The notes beneath the pieces are model-generated. The model was not told where the DNA came from. It saw nothing but the letters and a program-made list of their open reading frames with translations, and ran no database searches. Both the position numbers and the translations under genes were made by a program. Source: Thalassiosira profunda (lineage: Eukaryota > Bacillariophyta > Thalassiosirophyceae > Thalassiosirales > Thalassiosiraceae). From it: a DNA stretch of 18,931 nucleotides. Below are positions 1 to 7,574 of this stretch, in pieces. How positions within the stretch are numbered: position 1 is the first letter of the stretch; the number at the start of each line of letters is the position of its first letter. The stretch is from NCBI GenBank assembly GCA_036939355.1, contig JALLAP010001052.1, forward strand, positions 1-18,931. The letters run 5' to 3'.

Positions 1-2
1 GC

Positions 3-3000
3 AGGGCGGACGGCGCCGTTGATGAAGATTCTCCAGAAGAGGATGAGGACGATTACGACCTCGACGAAGAAGAGGTCTCGCTCCGATCGAAGGTGGACGT
101 CGCGTCGCCCTTCGAGCACTTCCGGCAAAAAACGCAACAGACGTCGTCCAGCGAGGAGCGGAGCCTGGAGCGGCTGCGGCGCGACTTCGCAGAGAAGGCG
201 GGCGCGGAGGAGACTGTGATTGAAAAAGAAGAGGAGTTGGTGGACGATCTGACGGCGCGGTACCAATCGCTGGACGCCGGGCGGCGGGGAGGAGAGGACG
301 CCGCGCGGGACAAGCAGGAACGGAGGCTGGAGGAATTGCGGAGTGCCTTTCGGCAGCGGCACAACCAAAACGCGCCCGCGGATTTGACGGACGACGTGAC
401 GGCGTGGCATCCCTCGCTGGACAAGGCCTCCGCGGAGGAGCGCAGCCGGGAATTGAATCGCCTCGAGGAACTGCGCCGGGCCTCCCTCCGGCGGGCGGCG
501 GCCGCACGGGCGCCCTCGGAAGAGGCCCCGCCGGACGACCTCTCCGCGCGGTACGACGCGCTGGACAAGGACGCGCTCGAGGACGGCGCCGCGACGGACA
601 AGAGTTCGCGCAGGATGGACGCGCTGCGAAGGGAGTTCGCCCGGCGAAAGGCGGCGGCCGCGAGGAATATCGAGGCAACAGAGGAGCCTCTGGACGATTT
701 GTCGGCGAGGTACCGATCGCTGACCAAGGACGCGCTCGAGGACGGGGCGGCGCGGGACAAGCCATCCCGGAGGCTGGAGGCCATCAAAATGGAGTTTGCC
801 AGAAGAAGGGCGGCCGCCGCGAGGAACAGCGAGGCGCAGAAGGAGCCGCTCGACGACCTCACGGCAAGATATCAATCCATGGGCAAGGACCTATTGGAGG
901 ACGGGAGCGCGCGGGACAAGGGCTCAAGGCGCCTGGAGGAGATGAAGCGCGAATTTGCCCGGAGGAAGGCCGTCGCGGCAAGGAATATCGAGGCGGGGGA
1001 CGATCCGCTGGACGACGTGACCGCGCGCTACCGGTCCATGAGCAAGGACCTACTCGAGAAGGGAAAACCTCCCACCGACGGCAAGGAGCGAAAGCGGGTG
1101 GAGGAATTCCAGAGGCGGGCGAAGCTCGCAGCAGATAAGAGGGAGGATCGACAGCGCCGGATGCAGGAGGAAGTGCGAGGCGACATCGAGCAGCGAGCGG
1201 CCGGCGAGGACGGCACGCCGGTCCGCAAATCGAACGAGGAGCGGCGGCTCGAGGACATCGAGCGGTATTTCCACAAGAGGCGCGCGGCCCGGAGCGCCGA
1301 GGAGGAGCGGCGGGAGCGGACGATCGTCGAGGCCAAGACGCCCGCGTTGGAGGAGGACGAGGGCGAGTTCGTGGACGACGCCCGGGCCCCACCCTCTGTG
1401 AAGGACCTGTGGGAGGCGGGAGGCGACATGGCGCTGGACGACGGCTTCTTCGAGGAGCGGCCTGCCGCTCGGTCGTTGTCGACCACCCTGCCCCCGACGA
1501 ACAAAGGAGGAGGGAAGTATGTGGGCTCCTCCGCCTCCAAAAAGGACGGCCCGCTTTCGGACGCGGACCTCGACGAGTACGTGGACATCACCAAGCACAA
1601 CATTCGAGAGCGAGAGAGCCTCTCTCTGTCCACGACGATGCCGCCCACCAACCGGGCGGTGAACGCCACTCGAGCAGAACGGAGCGGTGGATCCGAGGAG
1701 GAGTGCATCGACGAAGACTGCTGGGACATTACCCGCAGTTCCTTTCCCGCGCGATCCCAATCTCTGTCCACGACGCTCCCCCCCCAAAAAAGGCCCGCCA
1801 ACAGTGCCCGGCCGGCCCGAACGAAGACCGAATTGAGCGCCGGCGCCAAAGCAGGGAGTGGCGACGACGCGGCCTTTGACATTACCCAAAACTTGTTCCC
1901 CGAAGGGCGGCCGCCCGATGCCTCGGCGTTCGAGGAGGGCGAAAAGTCCGAGATGAACGACAGGCCTCCTCCGAAAAGAAGTGAAAGTGCCACCAAATCT
2001 GAAGCCCCAACTGCCGGTGCAACGGCATCCGACGAGAGCGATCAATCGGAAATGAACAACAGAGCTTCCGAGTTGTACCAAAGATTTCGATCCGAGCGGC
2101 GCTCGTCCTTCAGCGAAGATGAAAGGTCGGACATGAACAGCCGGCCTCCTCCTCGGCCGGCGTCCGGAAGAAGTGCGCCCAATTGGACCAGAACTCCGGG
2201 GGATGCCGACGACGGCAGCGTCCTTGATATACTGTCGCAGTTTCCCAAGGACCGGCCCTCGGCCTCTGTGAATACCGGCGCGAAGAGGGGCCGTTTTACG
2301 ACGTCGGGAACGTACGAGGAGAGCAAGCGGTCGGCGCCCACTAGTGATGACTCATCGACGGATATTAGGATGAATTTCTCCAAGGAGCGACCTTCGGCGT
2401 TGGTGAATACCGGGACGGAGAGGGAGACCAAAGCAGAGCCGAGGTCCGGCGAGATCCTGGAGCAGTCCGCTAGTCCTGCGCGTGAGGTGGACGATTCCTA
2501 CATGGACATCATGTCAAGCTTTCCAGCAGAGCGACCGTCGATGTTAGTCAACACTGGAACGAAGAAGGATCGCGTGACAACATCCGGCTCGTACGGCGAA
2601 AGCAAAGAGCAGGCCAGCAAGGCTGCGCAGGGAGATGATTCCTACATGGACATCATGTCGAACTTTCCAAAGGAGCGGCCCGCCGCTTTGGTCAATACCC
2701 ACACTGCGAGGCGGGAAACTCCAACGTTCGACGACGAGAGCTACAGGAACATTGCTCAAAATTTCTCGACTGACACGGCCTCGCTGCGGGACCATCCAAA
2801 GGCGCGGGAGATTGGCAGCTCGTCTCCAAGCAGCGGATCGACCTCCTCCAACGACGAGAGCTACAGAAACATTGCTCACAACTTCTCGACCGATGGGAAG
2901 AGTCTCCGGGGCCATCCGCAGAGGAAGGATATCGGCAGTTCATCGCCGAGCAGCGAATTCTTAGATGTGCATCGGTTCTCCGGAAAGTTGTCGCGTGGAT

Positions 3001-4367
3001 CCCAAGCAAAGGCCGCTGCCACCACTGCCGCGTGGAGGGATCCCACTGCCGTGAAAAGCGGCGAGAAGTTCCTCGATACCCCGCCGGCGTTTGCCGACAG
3101 TCTCGACATGATGCTATCTTCGGCGCCCGGCGCAGTGAAGAAGAGGTCCTCGCCGGCGGGGAACACTTTTCCCTCCACCAGTGTGAGATCTTCGTCTACG
3201 CTGACCAGAGACCTGAAGAAGGCATCTGCCACTGCCAGCCAGCCATTTCTGGACAAGCCTCGCGTGTTCCAATCGGGCGTGGACATGAAGTCGTCCAACT
3301 ACAGTGGCAAAAGGTTCAAGCGCAGCAGCGACATTCCTCCCGAGGAGAAGAATGTGAAGGACGAGTTTGAGGTTGCCACGGAACCCTTGCCCGATAATGG
3401 TCGACGATCGAACGGGAGAAAGCAAGTTGGAGAGGAGGAGATGTCAGACTTTGGCCGTATGCGAATGACGAAAGAGAGGAAATCGGTAGGCCCCTCGACA
3501 GAGGAGCCCTTTATGGACATCACGAGATCGCCTTGGATGGCACGGTTGGAGCGCGCTACCTCCGCTGTCAAAGACGCCAATAAAGCTTCGAAAGGCAGAT
3601 CAGGGTCTGCTGCGCCAGCGTCTGGCAGCAGTGGCCAAGTCGGCACGAAGTCCAACGACAAAGAAGACGAGGAGTCGTCCTTCGAGCAGGTGATGTGGTG
3701 GCTCTTGGGCCACCTCCCCAAATTGCAAGAGGAGGACGCCATCTCCTACTTTCAGTCTATGCTCGAAGATGGGTTTGATTCGCTGGAGAGCTTGGAGGGG
3801 CTGACGGAAGACGACCTGCAATTCATGAAAAGCGGTCATCGACGGGCCTTGCTGCGATCTGTACGCAGCGAGGACTCCGAGGACGCTGATGCGAAGGAAG
3901 ACGTGGCTACCGATGCCAAAGAAACCACAGCTGCAGAGAAACCCGATGCCACAATCGATAAAGCCAGGGCGGAGCTAGAAAAGACCGAAGCTTGGATTGC
4001 CGAGCAGAATCGACTCGTCGACGAGAGGCTTGCGGCGAGGTTGGCTGAAGACAAGGCGTCTACTGCCAAGAAGGATGAGGGCGCACCAACGCAACGCGAT
4101 TCGACTGGCGACTTCGTGGGCCGGGCATCCATGTCAGCAGTTGCGCCCGATAGCATGCTGACTCGTGACCCATACCCAGATCGGCCGTCGCTATCATCGT
4201 TAGCTGAAACCACGTCACAGAAGAAATCCAAAGGGGCAGAGGAAGACGAGGCCTTCGACATTACTCGGGAGGCATTCGGAGACGACCGACCGTCCTCCAT
4301 CTTATCGGCGTCCAGCGAACCCGAAAGCACAGACGACGCCCCTTCCGACGAAGCCGATTCGACCTGA
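3..4367 (+). CDS. Large charged repeat protein with C-terminal SAM domain (5'-partial)
   Basis: The frame is open from the window edge (first full codon at 3) to TGA at 4365-4367, about 1,454 codons. The first ATG is not near the edge and the early residues are acidic, so the true start lies upstream. In order: an acidic stretch (3-90); six repeats of 48-53 residues rich in Arg, Glu and Ala (about 240-1166), probably helical; a long low-complexity region with repeated short motifs (about 1450-2960); a Ser/Lys-rich region; a SAM domain (about 3711-3863) with the typical ending E-D-G-F-D-S-L-E-S-L-E-G-L-T-E-D-D-L then G-H-R-R-A-L-L; a short coiled coil (about 3950-4060); and a last D-I-T-R motif near 4257. 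SAM domains mediate protein or RNA binding and polymerise in many scaffolds. I do not recognise the full-length protein. A cytoskeletal or signalling scaffold is an inference. No intron is needed. Confidence 0.85.
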   Translation, partial: RADGAVDEDSPEEDEDDYDLDEEEVSLRSKVDVASPFEHFRQKTQQTSSSEERSLERLRRDFAEKAGAEETVIEKEEELVDDLTARYQSLDAGRRGGEDAARDKQERRLEELRSAFRQRHNQNAPADLTDDVTAWHPSLDKASAEERSRELNRLEELRRASLRRAAAARAPSEEAPPDDLSARYDALDKDALEDGAATDKSSRRMDALRREFARRKAAAARNIEATEEPLDDLSARYRSLTKDALEDGAARDKPSRRLEAIKMEFARRRAAAARNSEAQKEPLDDLTARYQSMGKDLLEDGSARDKGSRRLEEMKREFARRKAVAARNIEAGDDPLDDVTARYRSMSKDLLEKGKPPTDGKERKRVEEFQRRAKLAADKREDRQRRMQEEVRGDIEQRAAGEDGTPVRKSNEERRLEDIERYFHKRRAARSAEEERRERTIVEAKTPALEEDEGEFVDDARAPPSVKDLWEAGGDMALDDGFFEERPAARSLSTTLPPTNKGGGKYVGSSASKKDGPLSDADLDEYVDITKHNIRERESLSLSTTMPPTNRAVNATRAERSGGSEEECIDEDCWDITRSSFPARSQSLSTTLPPQKRPANSARPARTKTELSAGAKAGSGDDAAFDITQNLFPEGRPPDASAFEEGEKSEMNDRPPPKRSESATKSEAPTAGATASDESDQSEMNNRASELYQRFRSERRSSFSEDERSDMNSRPPPRPASGRSAPNWTRTPGDADDGSVLDILSQFPKDRPSASVNTGAKRGRFTTSGTYEESKRSAPTSDDSSTDIRMNFSKERPSALVNTGTERETKAEPRSGEILEQSASPAREVDDSYMDIMSSFPAERPSMLVNTGTKKDRVTTSGSYGESKEQASKAAQGDDSYMDIMSNFPKERPAALVNTHTARRETPTFDDESYRNIAQNFSTDTASLRDHPKAREIGSSSPSSGSTSSNDESYRNIAHNFSTDGKSLRGHPQRKDIGSSSPSSEFLDVHRFSGKLSRGSQAKAAATTAAWRDPTAVKSGEKFLDTPPAFADSLDMMLSSAPGAVKKRSSPAGNTFPSTSVRSSSTLTRDLKKASATASQPFLDKPRVFQSGVDMKSSNYSGKRFKRSSDIPPEEKNVKDEFEVATEPLPDNGRRSNGRKQVGEEEMSDFGRMRMTKERKSVGPSTEEPFMDITRSPWMARLERATSAVKDANKASKGRSGSAAPASGSSGQVGTKSNDKEDEESSFEQVMWWLLGHLPKLQEEDAISYFQSMLEDGFDSLESLEGLTEDDLQFMKSGHRRALLRSVRSEDSEDADAKEDVATDAKETTAAEKPDATIDKARAELEKTEAWIAEQNRLVDERLAARLAEDKASTAKKDEGAPTQRDSTGDFVGRASMSAVAPDSMLTRDPYPDRPSLSSLAETTSQKKSKGAEEDEAFDITREAFGDDRPSSILSASSEPESTDDAPSDEADST
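240..1166 (+). repeat. Six in-frame repeats of 48-53 codons
   Basis: Units begin at nt 240, 387, 531, 690, 849 and 1008, each with a core like [LP]-D-D-[LV]-[ST]-A-R-Y-x-[SA]-[LM]. Spacings are 147, 144, then exactly 159, 159 and 159 bp. Units 3 to 6 also share K-D-x-L-E-D-G-x-A-x-D-K and R-R-x-[EA]-x-[LIM]-x-x-E-F-A-R-R. The even spacing of the later units suggests recent tandem duplication inside the gene. The first two units are older and more diverged. Confidence 0.85.
1572..2916 (+). repeat. Array of short D-I-x3-F-x3-R-P motifs and linked peptide repeats
   Basis: A degenerate peptide motif of roughly [YFL]-x-[DN]-I-x3-F-x3-[RS] recurs near nt 1579, 1728, 1875, 2224, 2362, 2503, 2646, 2743 and 2860. 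Outlying copies sit near 3513 and 4255. Four copies (about 2224 to 2700) continue into R-P-[SA]-x2-V-N-T-[GH]. Other repeated pieces are S-L-S-T-T-[LM]-P-P (three, 1474-1790), S-[ED]-M-N-x-R (three, 1947-2145), T-T-S-G-[TS]-Y-x-E-S-K (two) and N-F-S-T-D...S-L-R-x-H-P (two). The flanks are low complexity and probably disordered. Confidence 0.75.
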
Positions 4368-4853
4368 TTGACTGCTGAGCATGCATTTGCAATGGACTCT
4401 GAGTACAGAGGCCGCTCTCAACGCCGGGTCGCCCGCGAGCGATGATCTGGTACAGGTGTGGGAGTGTGACAAGTGTCGCTCATGTTGCTTCGACAACCTT
4501 GCAGAGGCCAAGGCCCACGAAGTCAAGTGCACCGGCCGATAAGTTAGAGACAAACCCACCGCCGCAAGCTACATCCTACACAACTCTGTCTTCGTCTACC
4601 CCTTTTGCACCATCCTCTCGACCAGGCCTTCACCGTGATGGCGTCGCTGAAGCAGGCTGAGAATGGAGCGCAGCGGTACTGCTTCAACGTCTTGGACCTG
4701 GCTCACGACTAGAGAGTGCGCGGCAAATAGCGAGCAAACATCTGGAGGCAAGGCATTGCGCAAATGATGACTCGACAAACAGCAACTGTTGAAGTAAAGT
4801 GCAATCTACTGGACTCCTCCTCGGCCCCAACGGCACCAGAGAAGATCCCTCGT
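4368..4853. other. Intergenic region between convergent genes
   Basis: This 486-bp stretch lies between the stop of the SAM-domain gene and the stop of the HNH-like gene, so it should hold both 3' UTRs and polyadenylation sites. I see no AATAAA signal, convincing ORF, RNA gene or repeat in it. Confidence 0.6.
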
Positions 4854-7340
4854 CTACTTCCTGTTTTGCAGCTTCAGAACCACCGCCATCACGCACCCGC
4901 TCCTGCTCGTCTTTCCTTCCAAGCAGCGGCACTGCTGCTGCAGATCCGGGCCAACGAAGAAGACGTAAAGGCCGCCAGTGATTCTCACAGAGGCGACGCG
5001 GTCGTGGTGCTCTTTGCAGAAGGCCCTGCAGGCTTTTCGGTCGGAGTCGGACTCGGACCTTTCCACTCGAATCTTGGCTGCAATAATGAGCCAGTTGCCC
5101 TGTTCGACCTTTTTGTCGATGAATGCGTCGAGCTTGTGGGCGGGGACGCTCTCCAGATTTTGCTCCAAAGACGAGGGCATCATACCATCGATCTCAACGG
5201 CTTGGGGCGGGTCGCTGCACTGAAGCTGGAATTGGAAGCGGAAGTCATTGCACAACGTGACGGAAAAGCTGAGACCTCCAGATTGGGAAGTGACGGCGCC
5301 AGATGCGAGCGTCAGCGAAGGGGCCAAGTCGTTGGCGGTGATGTCGATCCTTCCGAGCGGGCGTTGCTGCTTGGCCTGGGGCTCGTACAGAGAATGATCA
5401 ATCTTCAGGGGCGCCACCGCGGTCTCCCTCATCCTCTTCTCGCTGGCGGCCTTCCTTTCATTGGCCTCGGCGATGTGACGAGCCGTTGCTTCTTTCCTTG
5501 CCTTCCAATACAACAGTTCAGCTTCCATGCGTTCTCTCGAAGTCTGTGGCACAAGCTCTTTTGCAACGACGTCAACGAGACTTCGCGAAATCTGCGGCTC
5601 CCTGCTACGGTTGGCGCTCAAAAGCAAGTTGCCTATCGCCGCAGAAGCTTGGTTGGCCACATAGAGGTCGTCGTGCCGCGAGAGGCGCGCGAGAATGTTG
5701 GTCAGAGATCCGTACTCCCTCACTTGGTCAAAGAGGAAACGAGCTAAGGGAGACTGGAGGCGGAGAGAGGGATCTCCTAGCAAACAAAGACTGTCTGTCA
5801 TTGTTTCGCGGCGCTGCTCGTCGCTCAATTCATCATCGCCCATCGACCTCTGCAAACGCTTTTGAATGTCGCCGATGTGTGATGGAGACGAATCAGACTC
5901 ACAGCTGGATGCAGGCTGCTCCGGAGAGACAGACGAAACACTGCCAATGGAGTTGGGTTTCTTCTTGACTGGCGGCTTGGGAGCATTGAGAAGCTGGCCG
6001 TCCTCGTCCCACTTGGCGATTTCAACGCCGGCGAACTTTTCGATCTCCTTGTCAGAGAGATCGCCCAGCACCACCTCCAGTTCAGGCACGTCCTTCAGCG
6101 AAATGACGAGGCAGCCGTTGCTCTCTGTCCACGGAAACTCGGCGCCGTTCTGCTCGCAGATGACCCGCCGCTTCTCCATGATATGGAAGAGCTCGTGATG
6201 CTTCCCAATCATTGGGAAGGAGACCGCCATCTCGCGAGAGAGCAACTGGGCATAATTGCTGTTCCAGGAGTCCCTCCCGATGTTACCGACGCTATTATGC
6301 TTGCCCATGTCGACCACAAGCGCAGCTTTATCGGCACCACGCGTCACGAGAGCTGGACGCTGGCCGGTTGGGTGGTGCCAGTGAAGGATCTGGGTATTCT
6401 TCTCGTGAATGGTCACGCCAGAGGAAGGGCATTGTCCATTGGTGCGAACGAGTGTGGCCGCGACCAATGCTTGATATTTGGTGACCAGGCCCTGCGCGCA
6501 ATGTGTGTGAGTGCCGGCCGCGTTGATGTTCGGCAATTCTTTGGCTGCAATGAGGGAAATCCTCGAGCGTTCCTTTTTCACGTGACCTCCATCGCATCGG
6601 AGGGCGAACACGCGATGCTGAGCGTCCATGACTTTTTGATCTCGGATCTCGCTTGGGTTCAGGTTGTCATAATACGCCTTCAGAATGGGCCCCAGAAGCC
6701 CATCGTGGTCAATATCCATGAGAAGAATGTCGCGCATGGGATGGCCGAGAGGAAATGCTTCGCACTCGTCGCATTTGCACACCTTGCCCTCCAAATCCAG
6801 CCGCCGCTTCTCCTTCACGTAGACTTGGTTGTGATGAGACTTCTCCGCGTCTTTCTTGTGCTCAGGCTTCACGAGGTCGCACTGAAGTCGTCCAAGGCTG
6901 TTGGAAAGGGCAAGTTGGACCGGATGCTTCTCGGCAAGAGCCGTCTCGATGTCCGCTACGTATGTCGCAAGGACGTTGGTCGGCCGCGCCCGAGGCGAGG
7001 TGAAGCTGCGGCCAGTGTGAGGAGTGGCGTCATTGCCGTCCGTTCCTCTCAAATACCACCTGCGAGCAGCATTCTGACACTTCCCCAGTCGGCTAGTGTA
7101 AGTCGACACGGTGCCATCTAAGCACTGGTAGGTGGAGTCCCTCGTCAGGACTGGGTCCCTCTTCTCATTCTCACAAATCTCTGCCCACGCCTCTCTCCAA
7201 AGTCTATCACCATCCGGCCCTTGGTCGACCTCTTTAATGTGGAGGCGAAGCCTCTCGATGACGTCATGCCTAGCGTCTGCCACCTCGATGGGAAGCGGGC
7301 CGCTGCGATTTTTGCCCACGCCCAGTCGTTGCGGGGCCAT
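4854..7340 (-). CDS. HNH-like / ARM-like / possible SPOC-like multidomain protein
   Basis: A single-exon ORF of 828 residues. The ATG at 7338-7340 has A at -3 and G at +4. Two HNH-like modules are visible. Module 1 has C188, C190 and C193, then D209-I-D-H212, then C249-D-G-G-H253. Module 2 has N301-G-Q-C304, then H320-W-H-H323, then H381-H-E-x2-H386. Both resemble the C-x2-C / [DW]-H-H / C-x2-C-H layout of HNH folds but lack some cysteines, so nuclease activity is doubtful. Residues about 530-600 contain an ARM-like helix pair (A-N-Q-A-S-A-A-I-G-N-L-L-L). Residues 601-640 are a charged coiled coil. Residues about 660-800 end in a pattern like a SPOC domain (R-V-A-S-V-R-I-T-G-G-L-Y-V-F-F). A DNA- or RNA-binding nuclear protein is plausible. 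Domain names here come from motif reading only. Confidence 0.8.
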   Translation of the reverse strand: MAPQRLGVGKNRSGPLPIEVADARHDVIERLRLHIKEVDQGPDGDRLWREAWAEICENEKRDPVLTRDSTYQCLDGTVSTYTSRLGKCQNAARRWYLRGTDGNDATPHTGRSFTSPRARPTNVLATYVADIETALAEKHPVQLALSNSLGRLQCDLVKPEHKKDAEKSHHNQVYVKEKRRLDLEGKVCKCDECEAFPLGHPMRDILLMDIDHDGLLGPILKAYYDNLNPSEIRDQKVMDAQHRVFALRCDGGHVKKERSRISLIAAKELPNINAAGTHTHCAQGLVTKYQALVAATLVRTNGQCPSSGVTIHEKNTQILHWHHPTGQRPALVTRGADKAALVVDMGKHNSVGNIGRDSWNSNYAQLLSREMAVSFPMIGKHHELFHIMEKRRVICEQNGAEFPWTESNGCLVISLKDVPELEVVLGDLSDKEIEKFAGVEIAKWDEDGQLLNAPKPPVKKKPNSIGSVSSVSPEQPASSCESDSSPSHIGDIQKRLQRSMGDDELSDEQRRETMTDSLCLLGDPSLRLQSPLARFLFDQVREYGSLTNILARLSRHDDLYVANQASAAIGNLLLSANRSREPQISRSLVDVVAKELVPQTSRERMEAELLYWKARKEATARHIAEANERKAASEKRMRETAVAPLKIDHSLYEPQAKQQRPLGRIDITANDLAPSLTLASGAVTSQSGGLSFSVTLCNDFRFQFQLQCSDPPQAVEIDGMMPSSLEQNLESVPAHKLDAFIDKKVEQGNWLIIAAKIRVERSESDSDRKACRAFCKEHHDRVASVRITGGLYVFFVGPDLQQQCRCLEGKTSRSGCVMAVVLKLQNRK

Positions 7341-7574
7341 GTTGAGAAGTGAGGACAGTGGTGGTGAAGGGGCGTCTGGCGACAGAGCATTTGTATTTTT
7401 GAACTGTTCGAATATTGATTTCTTTTGAAATCTGGCTCAGCCAGAGGAGAAGAACAGCACGTCTCGTGGCGCCTGTCTAGGAAAGCATGCCGACGCTGAA
7501 GACAATCTCGAGGAAAGAATGGAGGTCTCGCCGGGGGGTATTTCATAACAATCTGGATACAGAATGACAAAACT
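7341..7574. other. Spacer between two minus-strand genes
   Basis: This 234-bp spacer holds the 3' end of the exchanger transcript and the promoter and 5' UTR of the HNH-like gene. It contains an AT-rich patch near 7390-7430. No defined element is recognised. Confidence 0.5.

Noticed and set aside
4854..4935. Possible small intron at the 3' end of the HNH-like gene (GTGCGTG ... AAAACAG)
   Set aside because: It would be only 36 nt and leads at once to a stop, so it adds nothing.
4764..5747. Plus-strand 327-codon frame opposite the HNH-like gene
   Set aside because: It is antisense to the real 828-residue frame and has no domain of its own; GC bias keeps shadow frames open.
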